This document shows, in pieces, positions 31,907 to 40,570 of a stretch of DNA of 40,570 bases. Origin of the DNA: UMGS1783 sp900555065 (GTDB taxonomy: Bacteria; Bacillota; Clostridia; Oscillospirales; UMGS1783); NCBI GenBank assembly GCA_937991645.1, contig CALKPL010000034.1, positions 1 to 40,570 of the forward strand. Direction: 5' to 3'. Position 1 is the first letter of the stretch, and each line of letters opens with the position of its first letter. A program made the translations under genes and the position numbers. The notes beneath the pieces are model-generated. The model was not told the DNA's origin. It did no database searches and was given only the letters and a program-made list of their open reading frames with translations.

Positions 31907-34470
31907 TACGGATTATATTGAACGACATCAAAAGTATGCTCAAACGGCCTATGGTATTTGTTTTGCTGTTTATCGGCCTTATCGTCGGGAGCTTTGCGGT
32001 AGTGGTGTATTACGTCTCCAGTTCGACGCAGCTCAAGGTGAACCAGTCGGTTTACGGCGTGGATACGGTTGTGGAAGCGCCTTCCGTAGTCGGAACCGGC
32101 GATGAAATCCGTTCGCTCATAACGCTGGTCGACAGCGGTGAACTGCCTGAAATCAGCTATTTATCGGCGCTTTCTTTTGAGAATGAAAACTATGACATTG
32201 TCGGAATCTACTGGGACGAAGAAGAAATGCCCGCGGCTTATGAGGGCCGGTTTATCGACGCGTCCATGATGGGCCAGGCCAAAGTCGTCGCCCCGCGCGA
32301 TATTTTTGAGGACAAAGATGCGCAGGTGGGCGATACGCTGCGGATTTTGGGCCGCCCGTTTGAGATTGTGGGTTTGACGCATACAGACGGCTATGCGCCC
32401 GATCTGTACGATGTGCGCCGCCTGCGCGCGGGCGCGGAGGATCTGGCCGGCGTAGACCTCGACCGCCCGTGGCAGGAAGAGCTTGCGGCCCGGCCTGATC
32501 GTGCCGTCATAATCCCGCTCGACACCTTTGCTGAAATCGGCCTTTACGCAAATTATTACCATATCACGTTTGCAGAACCCATCACAGCCGAACAGCGGGA
32601 GCAGATTGAATCTGCGGTCATAAACGCGGCGGGTTTGATGGAGTGCACCGACATGACCCAGTTCATGCAGATCAATGAAATCAATCACCTGAGCAAGGCC
32701 CTTATCTATTTTGCGGCCATAGCGGCGGGGATTGTCAATATCGTTTCGCTGTTCGCCTTTTTCTTAAAGGAAAACCGCAAGCAGTACGTTACATATAAGA
32801 TATTGGGCGCAACGGGCGGCCGCATCGCTGCGATCGTGATCGCGGAGCTTGCGGTGTATACGCTCGTCGCCTTTGCAATCGGCTTTGCCGGCGCAGTCCC
32901 CTTTATTGAATATTCGGGCTTTGTCGGCGTACATATGCCTTATGGGATCTGGGATTTCCTGCTCATCTACCTCGTCCTGCTCGGTACGGAGATCCTCATT
33001 TGCCTCGGCCAGATCCGAAAAATTGGGTCCCGTTCCGTCGTGAGCCTGCGCAATGGCCGCGGCGAGCCGGGGAACCGGTCGGCAAAGCGGCGCGCTGGCA
33101 AAAGCGGCGCGCGCGCCGGACGCGGAAAATTCCTGAGCCTGCTCTCGTTCCGGTATTCGCGTTCCAGTTTCGTCCGCACCCTGTCGATCGCATTCCTTTC
33201 GCTGATAACGGCTTTTTCGCTTGCCTACGCCATGACATACGTGTTTGAAGCAAGCCGGTACGAGCGCTACGCCGCGAAAGCTTTCCCGAACGACGTATAT
33301 GAGTTCATGTATCAGTACGATTTCACGGAAGAGGCGTGGGAGATCCTCTCTGCGGCGGACGCGGACGTCGTAAATCCCATGGAACTTCCGCAGTACAGGC
33401 AGCTTGAGGAGATGATCAGCGGGCTCGACGGCGTGGCGGAATACGGCCGTACTTCCGGAACGAGCTCACTGCGCTGGGACGGCGAGTATTATAATGCGGT
33501 GCATGTCAACGCAGGATTTGCAAACGCCGCTCCCATCCCGTTGAAAAAAGGAAGCTGGGAACCCCTGGCGCAATACGACCCTGCGGATGAGAACGCCGTC
33601 ATACCGGTCGTAATTCCACCCTATCTGGAGGATGAGTTTCCGCTGGGCGAACAGTTCACCCTGGAATACCGGTTTGTAACGGGTGAGATAAAGAAGTTTG
33701 ACGAAAACGGCGAGTATTACGGCGGAAAGTTGACTGTCGACGATCACATGCGCCAGTTCGAAGTAGTCGGCGTCATGGCGGACGACGCGCTCATACTTAC
33801 GCACAATATTAATCACGTGACGCTGTGGCCGGAAATTTCGCACTGCCTGGAACCGCTGTACGACGACACGATGGCTGAGCAGACTATGCCCACGCCCATG
33901 TATATGCCCGACGTCCTGCGCGGCGGCCTGCTGGAGGCGGATCACCAGCGCACGCCGAAATTCTATCTGTTCCCGCAGGAAGGCGTAACGCCGCCTGTGG
34001 AGGATTGGAACGCCCTGCTTGCCAAGTACGGAGAATGGGAAAGTTATGACGCAATGATCGCCGTCTACACCGAAAACTTCCAGACCGCGGGCGGGAATAT
34101 CTATTTCATGCACGCGGCGGTGGCGAGCGCGCTGTTGATCCTGGGAGTAGGGGGATACAGCATCATGCTGTTCGCAGCGAATAAGCGGATGTACGGGATC
34201 TACTACGTGTGCGGCATGCCGTGGAGCAAGGCCGCGGGACTGACAGTGGCGGGCAACGCGCTGGATATGCTGCTGCCGGCGGCGGTGGGCGCGGTAGCGG
34301 GCGTATACGTCTCGCAGGGGATCCGCGTCTTTGACGAAACGACCATAGCGCTGTCGATTCTGACGGGGCTTGGCGCAGTGGCGGCGGTGTACGCGCTCAC
34401 GTCGGTCATCATCGCATTGTCCATGCGCAAGGCGCGCCCGAAACGGCTTATGACGGAGGACGGCCAGTAA
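31903..34470 (+). CDS. FtsX-like ABC permease 1 (8 TM, two-half)
   Basis: 855 residues, SD agggga. Layout: TM1 (~17-39), large outer domain (~40-264), TM2-TM4 (~265-288, 308-333, 352-371), basic cytosolic linker (~375-415), TM5 (~427-448), second outer domain (~450-737), TM6-TM8 (~739-758, 777-804, 816-842). Each half is thus one FtsX/MacB-type 1+3 unit (SLFAFFLKENRKQYVTYKILGATGG; MYGIYYVCGMPWSKAAGL). Such permeases pair with a cytosolic ATPase and act in peptide export, sensing or mechanotransmission; none is encoded here. Closely related to permeases 2 and 3. The last ~385 nt are nearly identical to permease 2. Confidence 0.85.
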   Translation: MIRIILNDIKSMLKRPMVFVLLFIGLIVGSFAVVVYYVSSSTQLKVNQSVYGVDTVVEAPSVVGTGDEIRSLITLVDSGELPEISYLSALSFENENYDIVGIYWDEEEMPAAYEGRFIDASMMGQAKVVAPRDIFEDKDAQVGDTLRILGRPFEIVGLTHTDGYAPDLYDVRRLRAGAEDLAGVDLDRPWQEELAARPDRAVIIPLDTFAEIGLYANYYHITFAEPITAEQREQIESAVINAAGLMECTDMTQFMQINEINHLSKALIYFAAIAAGIVNIVSLFAFFLKENRKQYVTYKILGATGGRIAAIVIAELAVYTLVAFAIGFAGAVPFIEYSGFVGVHMPYGIWDFLLIYLVLLGTEILICLGQIRKIGSRSVVSLRNGRGEPGNRSAKRRAGKSGARAGRGKFLSLLSFRYSRSSFVRTLSIAFLSLITAFSLAYAMTYVFEASRYERYAAKAFPNDVYEFMYQYDFTEEAWEILSAADADVVNPMELPQYRQLEEMISGLDGVAEYGRTSGTSSLRWDGEYYNAVHVNAGFANAAPIPLKKGSWEPLAQYDPADENAVIPVVIPPYLEDEFPLGEQFTLEYRFVTGEIKKFDENGEYYGGKLTVDDHMRQFEVVGVMADDALILTHNINHVTLWPEISHCLEPLYDDTMAEQTMPTPMYMPDVLRGGLLEADHQRTPKFYLFPQEGVTPPVEDWNALLAKYGEWESYDAMIAVYTENFQTAGGNIYFMHAAVASALLILGVGGYSIMLFAANKRMYGIYYVCGMPWSKAAGLTVAGNALDMLLPAAVGAVAGVYVSQGIRVFDETTIALSILTGLGAVAAVYALTSVIIALSMRKARPKRLMTEDGQ
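34085..34307 (+). repeat. 223-nt block identical to 37355-37577
   Basis: No mismatch over 223 nt with permease 2 at an offset of 3270; high identity continues to the stop codon. A 53-nt core is also identical in permease 3 (40509-40561). Confidence 0.92.
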
Positions 34471-34593
34471 GCAAGCGAGAGACCGGCTCCTTGACGCAGT
34501 ACGCAGGTGTAAACAAATCTGAGGGGGAATTCAGGATTTTAATAAACTCACATATCGTTAAATCCAGAAAATTATATATTGTAAACGCCTAAA

Positions 34594-34621
34594 ATGAATA
34601 ATTTAAGAATAAATTATTCAT
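34594..34621. promoter_or_regulatory. 11-bp inverted repeat, candidate operator
   Basis: atgaataattt (34594-34604) and its exact complement (34611-34621) around aagaat, ending 5 nt before the -35 of the secreted-peptide promoter. AT-only arms make a terminator unlikely; position suits an activator or repressor site. Confidence 0.5.
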
Positions 34622-34626
34622 ATTTA

Positions 34627-34655
34627 TTGACAATTTGCACGGCTTGCAATATAAT
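34627..34655 (+). promoter_or_regulatory. Perfect sigma-A promoter of peptide 1-permease 2
   Basis: TTGACA (34627-34632), 17-nt spacer, TATAAT (34650-34655): full consensus. It implies strong expression of the secreted protein, with permease 2 downstream. Confidence 0.88.
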
Positions 34656-34720
34656 GGTATTGCATAATCCAATTGAGGAAGGGGAATAGGGGTTCGCGAC
34701 AGATAAAAAGGAGGATATGT

Positions 34721-35104
34721 ATGAACAAGCGTGTACGCAGATTTTTCGCGGTATTATCGCTGCTTGTGGCGTGCGCGGCACTGGCAATCACGGCGTCGGC
34801 AACAGGTTTGTCTTCGCATCAGAATTCGTATACAGGCACAAGAGCATCCGCTTATATCATCAGCCAGAACTGCCATCCGGGCTATGTTGTAACGACGGGC
34901 AGGGTGGAGGGCAGGTATGTGCCGGTTACCAATCCGTCCGCCACTCCAGGATATGTGTATCAGAGCGGCACCGGCGCCGCCACCTGCAGTCCGGGTGTGA
35001 GCGTGCCCAACAGCAATTATCTTATGAACCGCGCGCGGCACACCTGCCACGGGTCATGCACGTATTGTAATAAAGGCACATATACGAACAGTTCCTACCA
35101 TTGA
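34721..35104 (+). CDS. Small secreted Cys-containing protein 1
   Basis: 127 residues from ATG at 34721, SD aaggagg. Signal peptide of 27 residues (basic NKRVRR, hydrophobic core, ending ASA). The ~100-residue mature part has five cysteines (51, 89, 109, 113, 116) and many Ser/Thr/Tyr/Gly. C-terminal motif VSVPNSNYLM, then H107-x-C109-x3-C113-T-x-C116, is shared with protein 2 (37812-38270). I do not recognise the family. The SNSNY...H pattern and its pairing with a large FtsX-like protein recall lactococcin 972-type bacteriocins, which is an analogy, not an assignment. Permease 2 starts 83 nt downstream. Confidence 0.75.
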   Translation: MNKRVRRFFAVLSLLVACAALAITASATGLSSHQNSYTGTRASAYIISQNCHPGYVVTTGRVEGRYVPVTNPSATPGYVYQSGTGAATCSPGVSVPNSNYLMNRARHTCHGSCTYCNKGTYTNSSYH

Positions 35105-35187
35105 TACATCCCCATAAGATCGACAGCTAAGACTTAAACCCGAACCCCTGTTCCTCCCCCCTCCCAAAAGAAAGCGAGGACAGAATT

Positions 35188-37737
35188 ATGATCCGAATTA
35201 TATGGAAAGACGTCAAAAACATGGTAAGACGGCCGCTGGTATTTCTGCTGTTGTTTGTGGGACTTGTGGTCGGCAGTTTTTCTTTGGTTGTGTATTATGT
35301 ATCCAGTTCGCAGGAACTCAAGGCGAGCCGGATGGCGGCCGGCGTGGATACTGTGGTGGAAGCCCCTGCTGGTTCCGGCGATATTTTCGAAATGGAGAGA
35401 TTGCTTGATTGGTTCCGGGAGGGGACTTTGCCAGAGATTCGCTATGCGTCGGCCATATCGTATGAATATGAAGACTACGACGTGGTAGGGATTTACTGCA
35501 ATACAGAAGAGGGAGCAGGCGCAGCCGATGAAGGCAGATTTTTGAACGCGTCCATGATGGGGCTGAACAAGGCGGTCGTGTCCGCGGATATATTTGAGGA
35601 CCGCAAGGCAGAGCTTGGCGAGCAGATCAAAATCAAGGGGCAGCCCTATGAGATCGTGGGGCTGGTGGCGGCGCACGGCGGCTATATGCCGGAGCTTTAC
35701 GACGCGCGCAGGCTGAAGATGGGGACGGAAGACGTGGCCGGCGTGGAGCTGGACCGGACATGGCAGGCCGAGCTTCAGGACCGCCCTGACAAGGCCGTAA
35801 TCATTCCGCTGGACACTTTTAATCAGAGAGGGCTGACAAGCAGCTATTACCACATAACCTTCAAAGAGGAACTGACGGCCGCCCAGCGCAGGGAGCTGGA
35901 GAATCTCATGGTGGAAAAGGTGGGGGTGTCGGCGTGTACCGACATGACCCAGTTCATTCAGATTAACCGGATAAATCACCTGAGCAAGGTACTGATATAT
36001 TTCGCGGCGATCGCCGCGGGGATTATCAATATCGTCTCGCTGTTCGCCTTTTTCTTAAAAGAGAACCGGAAACAGTACGTCGCCTACCGGGTAATGGGCG
36101 CGACAGGCGGGCAGATTGGGGCCATTATCGTCACGGAGCTTGCCATATATACGTTTATGGCATTCTGTATCGGATGTGCGGGCGCGGTGCCGTTTATAGA
36201 GTATTCAGGTTTTGTGGGCGTGCACATGCCCTACGGATTTTTTGATTTTCTGTTTCTCTACCTTGCGCTGCTGGGCGTGGAAGTGCTGATCTGTATGGGG
36301 CAGATACGGATACTCACGGGGCAGACGATGACGCGGCTGCGCGGCGGCGCCGAGGAGCGGGAACGGCCGGCGCGAAAAGCGGGGGACGAACGCGTTGGCA
36401 GGATGAAGTTTGTATACCTGCTCACGTTCCGGTATAACCGGAAGAATATAGTGCGAACGGTCTCGATTGCATTTCTCACGCTGGTGACGGCGTTTTCTCT
36501 GGCCTATGCGATGACCTATGTGTTCGTGTCGGGACGGTATACGCGCTATGGAGCGAAGGCGTTTCCCGACGACGTACTGGAGCTTATGTATTACAATAAT
36601 GAATTTTATGCAGCGCAGACAGACTGGGTCCGGCAGACCGGCAAGAGCTATTTGGCCGCGCCCGGACTGCGCGAACTGGAGGAGACGTTCCAGGCGCTGG
36701 ACGGCGTAAAGGGGATTGGCCGGGCCACCACTTTCAATACCTTTTTTTACGGGGAGCGGCTGTTTTTTGCCAATCAGGTGAACGGAGTATTTGCGGAGAA
36801 CGCGCCGGTACTGCTGAAGAAAGGGAGCTGGGAACCGCTTGCGGAATATGACCCATCAGACGAAAACGGGGTTATTCCGGTAATCATCCCGCCCTATCTG
36901 GAAAAGGAGTTTCCGCTGCACACACGGTTTTCCATGGAGTACCGCTTTGTAGTAGGGCAAGAGGACGGTGGGGACGGGTCAGGAACCTACACAACTATTA
37001 CCGACAATCATATGCGGGAGTTTGAAGTTGTAGGCGTGATCGACGACGCGTCCTTTACCATAACAACAAGCGATCAGATAGACGATCAGATGCTGTTTGT
37101 GACGGATCATCTGGAAGAGCTGTACGACGACACGCTGCTGGAAAAGGAGGGGAAATGGCCGACGCCCATGTATATGCCGGAAGTCCTGCATAATGGAGAG
37201 CACGACGCGGTGAATATGTGGCTTCCCAGCTATTACCTGTTTCCGGAAACGGATGGGAAAGCGAATATGGGCGCATGGAATGAGGCGGTAAGGGAGTATG
37301 GCGAATGGGAGAGTTTTAACGAGTGTATTGCTGTTTATGTGGAAAACTTCCGGGCCGCGGGCGGGAATATCTATTTCATGCACGCGGCGGTGGCGAGCGC
37401 GCTGTTGATCCTGGGAGTAGGGGGATACAGCATCATGCTGTTCGCAGCGAATAAGCGGATGTACGGGATCTACTACGTGTGCGGCATGCCGTGGAGCAAG
37501 GCCGCGGGACTGACAGTGGCGGGCAACGCGCTGGATATGCTGCTGCCGGCGGCGGTGGGCGCGGTAGCGGGCGTATATGCGGCAAAAGGGATCCGCGTGT
37601 TTGACAATGCGACCATAGCGCTGTCGATTCTGACGGGGCTTGGCGCGGTGGCTGCGTTGTACGTGCTCACGTCGGCCATCATCGCATTGTCCATGCGCAA
37701 GGCGCGCCCGAAACGGCTTATGACGGAGAATGAATAG
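35188..37737 (+). CDS. FtsX-like ABC permease 2 (8 TM, two-half)
   Basis: 849 residues, SD gcgagga. Same plan as permease 1: TM1 (MVRRPLVFLLLFVGLVVGSF), outer domain, TM2-4 with SLFAFFLKENRKQYVAYRVMGATGG, linker, TM5 (SIAFLTLVTAFSLAYAMTYVF), second outer domain, TM6-8. CTDMTQFIQI and INHLSK before TM2 are shared with permease 1. The second outer domain is the most divergent part, while the last ~125 codons are nearly identical to permease 1, as if replaced by gene conversion. Likely co-transcribed with secreted protein 1, so it may protect against, export or sense it. No ATPase in the operon. Confidence 0.85.
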   Translation: MIRIIWKDVKNMVRRPLVFLLLFVGLVVGSFSLVVYYVSSSQELKASRMAAGVDTVVEAPAGSGDIFEMERLLDWFREGTLPEIRYASAISYEYEDYDVVGIYCNTEEGAGAADEGRFLNASMMGLNKAVVSADIFEDRKAELGEQIKIKGQPYEIVGLVAAHGGYMPELYDARRLKMGTEDVAGVELDRTWQAELQDRPDKAVIIPLDTFNQRGLTSSYYHITFKEELTAAQRRELENLMVEKVGVSACTDMTQFIQINRINHLSKVLIYFAAIAAGIINIVSLFAFFLKENRKQYVAYRVMGATGGQIGAIIVTELAIYTFMAFCIGCAGAVPFIEYSGFVGVHMPYGFFDFLFLYLALLGVEVLICMGQIRILTGQTMTRLRGGAEERERPARKAGDERVGRMKFVYLLTFRYNRKNIVRTVSIAFLTLVTAFSLAYAMTYVFVSGRYTRYGAKAFPDDVLELMYYNNEFYAAQTDWVRQTGKSYLAAPGLRELEETFQALDGVKGIGRATTFNTFFYGERLFFANQVNGVFAENAPVLLKKGSWEPLAEYDPSDENGVIPVIIPPYLEKEFPLHTRFSMEYRFVVGQEDGGDGSGTYTTITDNHMREFEVVGVIDDASFTITTSDQIDDQMLFVTDHLEELYDDTLLEKEGKWPTPMYMPEVLHNGEHDAVNMWLPSYYLFPETDGKANMGAWNEAVREYGEWESFNECIAVYVENFRAAGGNIYFMHAAVASALLILGVGGYSIMLFAANKRMYGIYYVCGMPWSKAAGLTVAGNALDMLLPAAVGAVAGVYAAKGIRVFDNATIALSILTGLGAVAALYVLTSAIIALSMRKARPKRLMTENE
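37355..37577 (+). repeat. 223-nt block identical to 34085-34307
   Basis: Second copy of the conversion block, within the C-terminal TM region of permease 2; it ends in the codons for GVY, after which the copies differ (SQGIRVFDE versus AKGIRVFDN). Confidence 0.92.
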
Positions 37738-37766
37738 ATGATGAAACGTTTATAAAACAAAAATAT

Positions 37767-37795
37767 TTTTCAACAGGGCGGGAGTATTATATAAA
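37767..37795 (+). promoter_or_regulatory. Possible promoter of secreted protein 2
   Basis: TTTTCA (37767-37772), 17-nt spacer, TATAAA (37790-37795). The start would fall close to the SD, so the match may be fortuitous and the gene read through from permease 2. Confidence 0.3.
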
Positions 37796-37811
37796 AGAGA
37801 GGGTAAAAACC

Positions 37812-38270
37812 TTGAAAAAACGGGTGCGTATTTTTATTGGCATGATTTGTTTGTTGGTTATGATGGTGGGTTTGATTATTCCTATTTCTGCGTCCACAAA
37901 TGCCGCAACTTATGTATATGTGGAATCACATAAGGATCGGTATTCTCGTTCTACGTATGCGGATGCTAGTGTTACGGGGCACAGATGCGTTGTGAATGGA
38001 ATTCCACATGGAGGCTTATTAAGAGTTAGGTTGGTGGTGCGCGGATCGCAGGAATTGGTACTCAGTCCTGGAACATTCGGTGGATATGTTGTTGCAGATT
38101 CTGGTAATAATTGGATTTCCGGTCAAACGTTTAATAAGTCGGTCTCCGTATCCAACTCCAACTATGTCATGAAATTTTCAGAGCACCAGTGTCTAGTTGC
38201 GTGTACCATAGAAAGCTGTAAGCGGGAAGATTCACGCTTATATTATCACCACGTAAATGGCACATGGTAA
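37812..38270 (+). CDS. Small secreted Cys-containing protein 2
   Basis: 152 residues from TTG at 37812, SD gagaggg. Signal peptide of 27 residues (KKRVRIF, hydrophobic core, ending ISA), the same length as in protein 1. Mature part ~125 residues with four cysteines (59, 127, 131, 136). The C-terminal motif VSVSNSNYVM, H125-x-C127-x3-C131-T-x3-C136 matches protein 1; the rest has diverged, with an added C-terminal SRLYYHHVNGTW. Codon use is more AT-rich than the core genome. Permease 3 follows after ~72 nt, so the protein-permease pairing repeats. Confidence 0.72.
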   Translation: MKKRVRIFIGMICLLVMMVGLIIPISASTNAATYVYVESHKDRYSRSTYADASVTGHRCVVNGIPHGGLLRVRLVVRGSQELVLSPGTFGGYVVADSGNNWISGQTFNKSVSVSNSNYVMKFSEHQCLVACTIESCKREDSRLYYHHVNGTW

Positions 38271-38342
38271 AATCTCTTAAAAGATAAGTAATTAAAAATA
38301 ATATTCCCGCCCTGCCAATCATAATAGAGAGAAGTGATGTGG

Positions 38343-40570
38343 ATGATAATCATTCTCCAGAACATTAAAAATATGTTGCGTCGCCCTCTTATATTTTGTA
38401 TTCTTATATTGGGGCTGATCGTAGGCAGTTTTGCACAAGTTGTATATTATGTTTCTTGTACCAAAGAAATACGCTTGGGGCAAGTCGCCTTCAACCGCCA
38501 TAAGGTCGTGGAATTCAGCGGGGTATTTGACGAGGCGGCAACGAAAACACTCACGGACATGATTCTGAATGGAAGCCTGCCTGAAATTCAATATGCAGGA
38601 TTTGTATCCTACCAAAAAGAGGATTATGACGTGGTCGCCGTAGTCTGGAATGAGAATATTCCTCTCGATACAGGCGGAGAATACATATCCGAGTCTCATT
38701 TGGGGAAAAAGGTCGCCACGGTATCTGCGAATATATGGGATACCAATGTAAAAACAGGCGACAGTATAAGAGTTAACGGTTATAGCGTTGATGTGGTTGG
38801 AGTAATGCCGCCGGGCGCTCACAATCCTGTGCTCTATGATATACGGCGAATGCCCGGCGGCGCGGAATATGTTGCGGGCGTTTCAGTGGAACGTGATGCG
38901 TTCCTGTTGCAGCGCCCGCAGGAGGCGGTTATTATTCCGCTGGATATGATGACGTATTTGAACATAAGGCCGAGCTATTGCCATATCGCGTTCACAGACG
39001 AATTGTCGCAGGCGCAGCGGGAAGATATTGAAGCGTTGATAAAAAAAACAGTAAGTTACTGCAGCTTTACCGATCTGAGCGTTTACAGTGAGATTGACTA
39101 TATTAATTTTATAGGGAAGGCCATCGTCAGCGTCGCAGCGGTTTTTGCCGGTATTATCAATGTGGTGGCATTATTCTCCTTCTTTATCAGAGAAAACAAA
39201 AAACAATATTTAATATATAAAATGCATGGAGCCACCAACCTCCGAATCATTGCGCTGATATTGTTAGAACTGGCAATCTATACCTTGGTTTCATTTAGTA
39301 TAGGTTGGATGGGCGCGGCGCCGTTTATTTGGTACTCGGGATTTGTCAATGTGTATATGCCGTTTGGCATCAATGAATTTATGCTGCTGTATATTCTGCT
39401 CTACTGTGTTGCTGTCGCAATATGCTGGAAACAGATTCAGAGTGCGCCGCGTATGCGTGACAGCGGGAATAAACGCCGTATAATCAAGAAAAAAGAGAGG
39501 CAAAGACGAGTTCATAGCGAAGAAGGCACGAATTCAAAATTTTTATATCTCGTATCTTTCCGCTATGCAAAATCCAGAGTTGCGTCCACTATATCAATCT
39601 GTTTTTTATCCATGGCCGTATCCTTTACGCTTGCGTATGCGATGACTTATATCTATGAGGGATCTATTTATGAGAGATATGTGCACAGGACTTTCCCCGA
39701 AAATACCAATATCTTAGCTCTGTTTGACGAGACAAAATCTGCATTTATGGGAGGATCGAGCGAAACCGGGCCGAAGCGCTATGCCGAACCGTTTTACCAG
39801 GAGTTTATAGAGGCTGTCCAGAGCTTGCCTGCATGTACAGCTGTAGGGGAAGTGCGGGACAGTGTCTGGGCGATCGATGCGAGTCCCCAATACGGAGAGG
39901 CAGATATAGAACGCCATTTGGAGCTTCGGCAGGTCAATAGCGAATATATAAAACACTCGCCGATTCCGCTGCAGCAGGGAAGCTGGGATCCTCTACTTTC
40001 CTATGAAGCAGGCGACGAGGCCGCGCCGATTCCCTGTATTGTATCTCCATATTTAAAGGATCGGTTTCCGGTTGGTCATACCTTTACCTTAAAAGTCAAT
40101 GGAAACGCATCGGATCCAGACGCATGGATGCAGGAGCGAAGCTTTGTGGTTGCAGGCGTCGCAAACGACGCGTCGTTTACTGTGATAGGGAATGGGCTGG
40201 GACCGCAGCTTACGCCCAATATTACAGGTTACCTGCGCTCTTTTTCCAGTGATACGGGACAGTCCGGGGTCTTTTTTGCCCAGCAGATATATGTTCCGAT
40301 TCTGCAGCAAAACAACGCTTCGCTCGCCGAGTCATATCCACCGCTTTATGTGCTCTACACAGATGAGGATGAAGCCGAGGCAATACCGCAGTGGCGGCTG
40401 CATCTGAACCGGTATGCGAGCACGGTGAGCATACAGGAATGCCTCGACAATTACATGGAGCAATTTCGCAGCGGCGGCGGAAATTTATATTTCATGCACG
40501 CAGCGGTAGCGAGCGCGCTGTTGATCCTGGGAGTAGGGGGATACAGCATCATGCTGTTCGCCGCGAATAA
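38343..40570 (+). CDS. FtsX-like ABC permease 3 (3' end outside window)
   Basis: Open frame from ATG 38343 (or ATG 38337, two codons earlier; SD agagagaag) to the window edge, ~742 codons. Start MIIILQNIKNMLRRPLIF parallels the other two permeases; TM1, first outer domain, TM2-4 (SFFIRENKKQYLIYKMHGATN), TM5 (SMAVSFTLAYAMTYIYEG) and second outer domain all align. It is clearly more AT-rich and more divergent than permeases 1 and 2 until the last ~80 nt, which suddenly become nearly identical to them (HAAVASALLILGVGGYSIML). This supports a mosaic origin. Confidence 0.82.
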   Translation, partial: MIIILQNIKNMLRRPLIFCILILGLIVGSFAQVVYYVSCTKEIRLGQVAFNRHKVVEFSGVFDEAATKTLTDMILNGSLPEIQYAGFVSYQKEDYDVVAVVWNENIPLDTGGEYISESHLGKKVATVSANIWDTNVKTGDSIRVNGYSVDVVGVMPPGAHNPVLYDIRRMPGGAEYVAGVSVERDAFLLQRPQEAVIIPLDMMTYLNIRPSYCHIAFTDELSQAQREDIEALIKKTVSYCSFTDLSVYSEIDYINFIGKAIVSVAAVFAGIINVVALFSFFIRENKKQYLIYKMHGATNLRIIALILLELAIYTLVSFSIGWMGAAPFIWYSGFVNVYMPFGINEFMLLYILLYCVAVAICWKQIQSAPRMRDSGNKRRIIKKKERQRRVHSEEGTNSKFLYLVSFRYAKSRVASTISICFLSMAVSFTLAYAMTYIYEGSIYERYVHRTFPENTNILALFDETKSAFMGGSSETGPKRYAEPFYQEFIEAVQSLPACTAVGEVRDSVWAIDASPQYGEADIERHLELRQVNSEYIKHSPIPLQQGSWDPLLSYEAGDEAAPIPCIVSPYLKDRFPVGHTFTLKVNGNASDPDAWMQERSFVVAGVANDASFTVIGNGLGPQLTPNITGYLRSFSSDTGQSGVFFAQQIYVPILQQNNASLAESYPPLYVLYTDEDEAEAIPQWRLHLNRYASTVSIQECLDNYMEQFRSGGGNLYFMHAAVASALLILGVGGYSIMLFAAN
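40490..40570 (+). repeat. Third copy of the permease 3'-end block (runs off window)
   Basis: Near-identical to the matching part of permeases 1 and 2; 53 nt (40509-40561) are identical in all three. Confidence 0.85.

Noticed and set aside
31903..37737. Permeases as part of a BceAB-type antibiotic detoxification module
   Set aside because: No adjacent ATPase, histidine kinase or response regulator, and the 1+3/1+3 TM plan differs from the 10-TM BceB plan.
1..40570. CRISPR array or rRNA genes
   Set aside because: No regularly spaced repeat series and no rRNA-like sequence was seen.

Overview
The window looks like chromosome from a moderately high-GC, endospore-forming Clostridia-type Firmicute. 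Evidence: a Firmicutes-order rimP-nusA-ylxR-ylxQ-infB-rbfA ... nrnA-truB-ribF-rpsO-pnp cluster, SpoIID, a SpoIIQ-like M23 protein, a SigH-like sigma factor, a DacF-type carboxypeptidase, strong SD sequences and many near-consensus sigma-A promoters (TTGACA-17-TATAAT type). No species can be named from the sequence alone.

Layout. 1-1900: the 3' end of a LysM protein, then an AT-rich minus-strand DUF3825 gene lying between two exact 22-bp copies of the LysM gene's 3' end, which looks like acquired DNA. 1930-2933 (minus): double zinc-ribbon protein, a tRNA-like element and a SigH-like sigma factor. 3004-7958 (plus): archaeal-type phosphoglycerate mutase, cysteine desulfurase, ThiI and CinA; the desulfurase and ThiI form a tRNA thiolation pair. 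8021-12752: SpoIIQ-like protein, an unrecognised conserved protein, an Lsa-like ABC-F ribosome-protection ATPase behind a leader-peptide attenuator, and SpoIID. 12784-17080: citrate synthase, a TPR/LRR surface protein and a degenerate VanY-like protein. 17088-28858: the transcription/translation/RNA-decay supercluster, with an unexpected SGNH hydrolase between rbfA and nrnA. 28878-31798: M16 peptidase and DacF.

31814-40570 is the accessory region and the most novel part. Three large paralogous FtsX-like permeases (two 1+3 TM halves each) alternate with two small secreted Cys-containing proteins that share a C-terminal motif. No ABC ATPase accompanies them; only a 30-codon ORF resembling an ATPase N-terminus precedes the first permease. 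The permease 3' ends share a 223-nt identical block although the rest has diverged, which points to gene conversion. The set recalls lactococcin-972-type bacteriocin/immunity loci but is not clearly any described family. GC content falls toward the right edge, and the third permease runs off the window.
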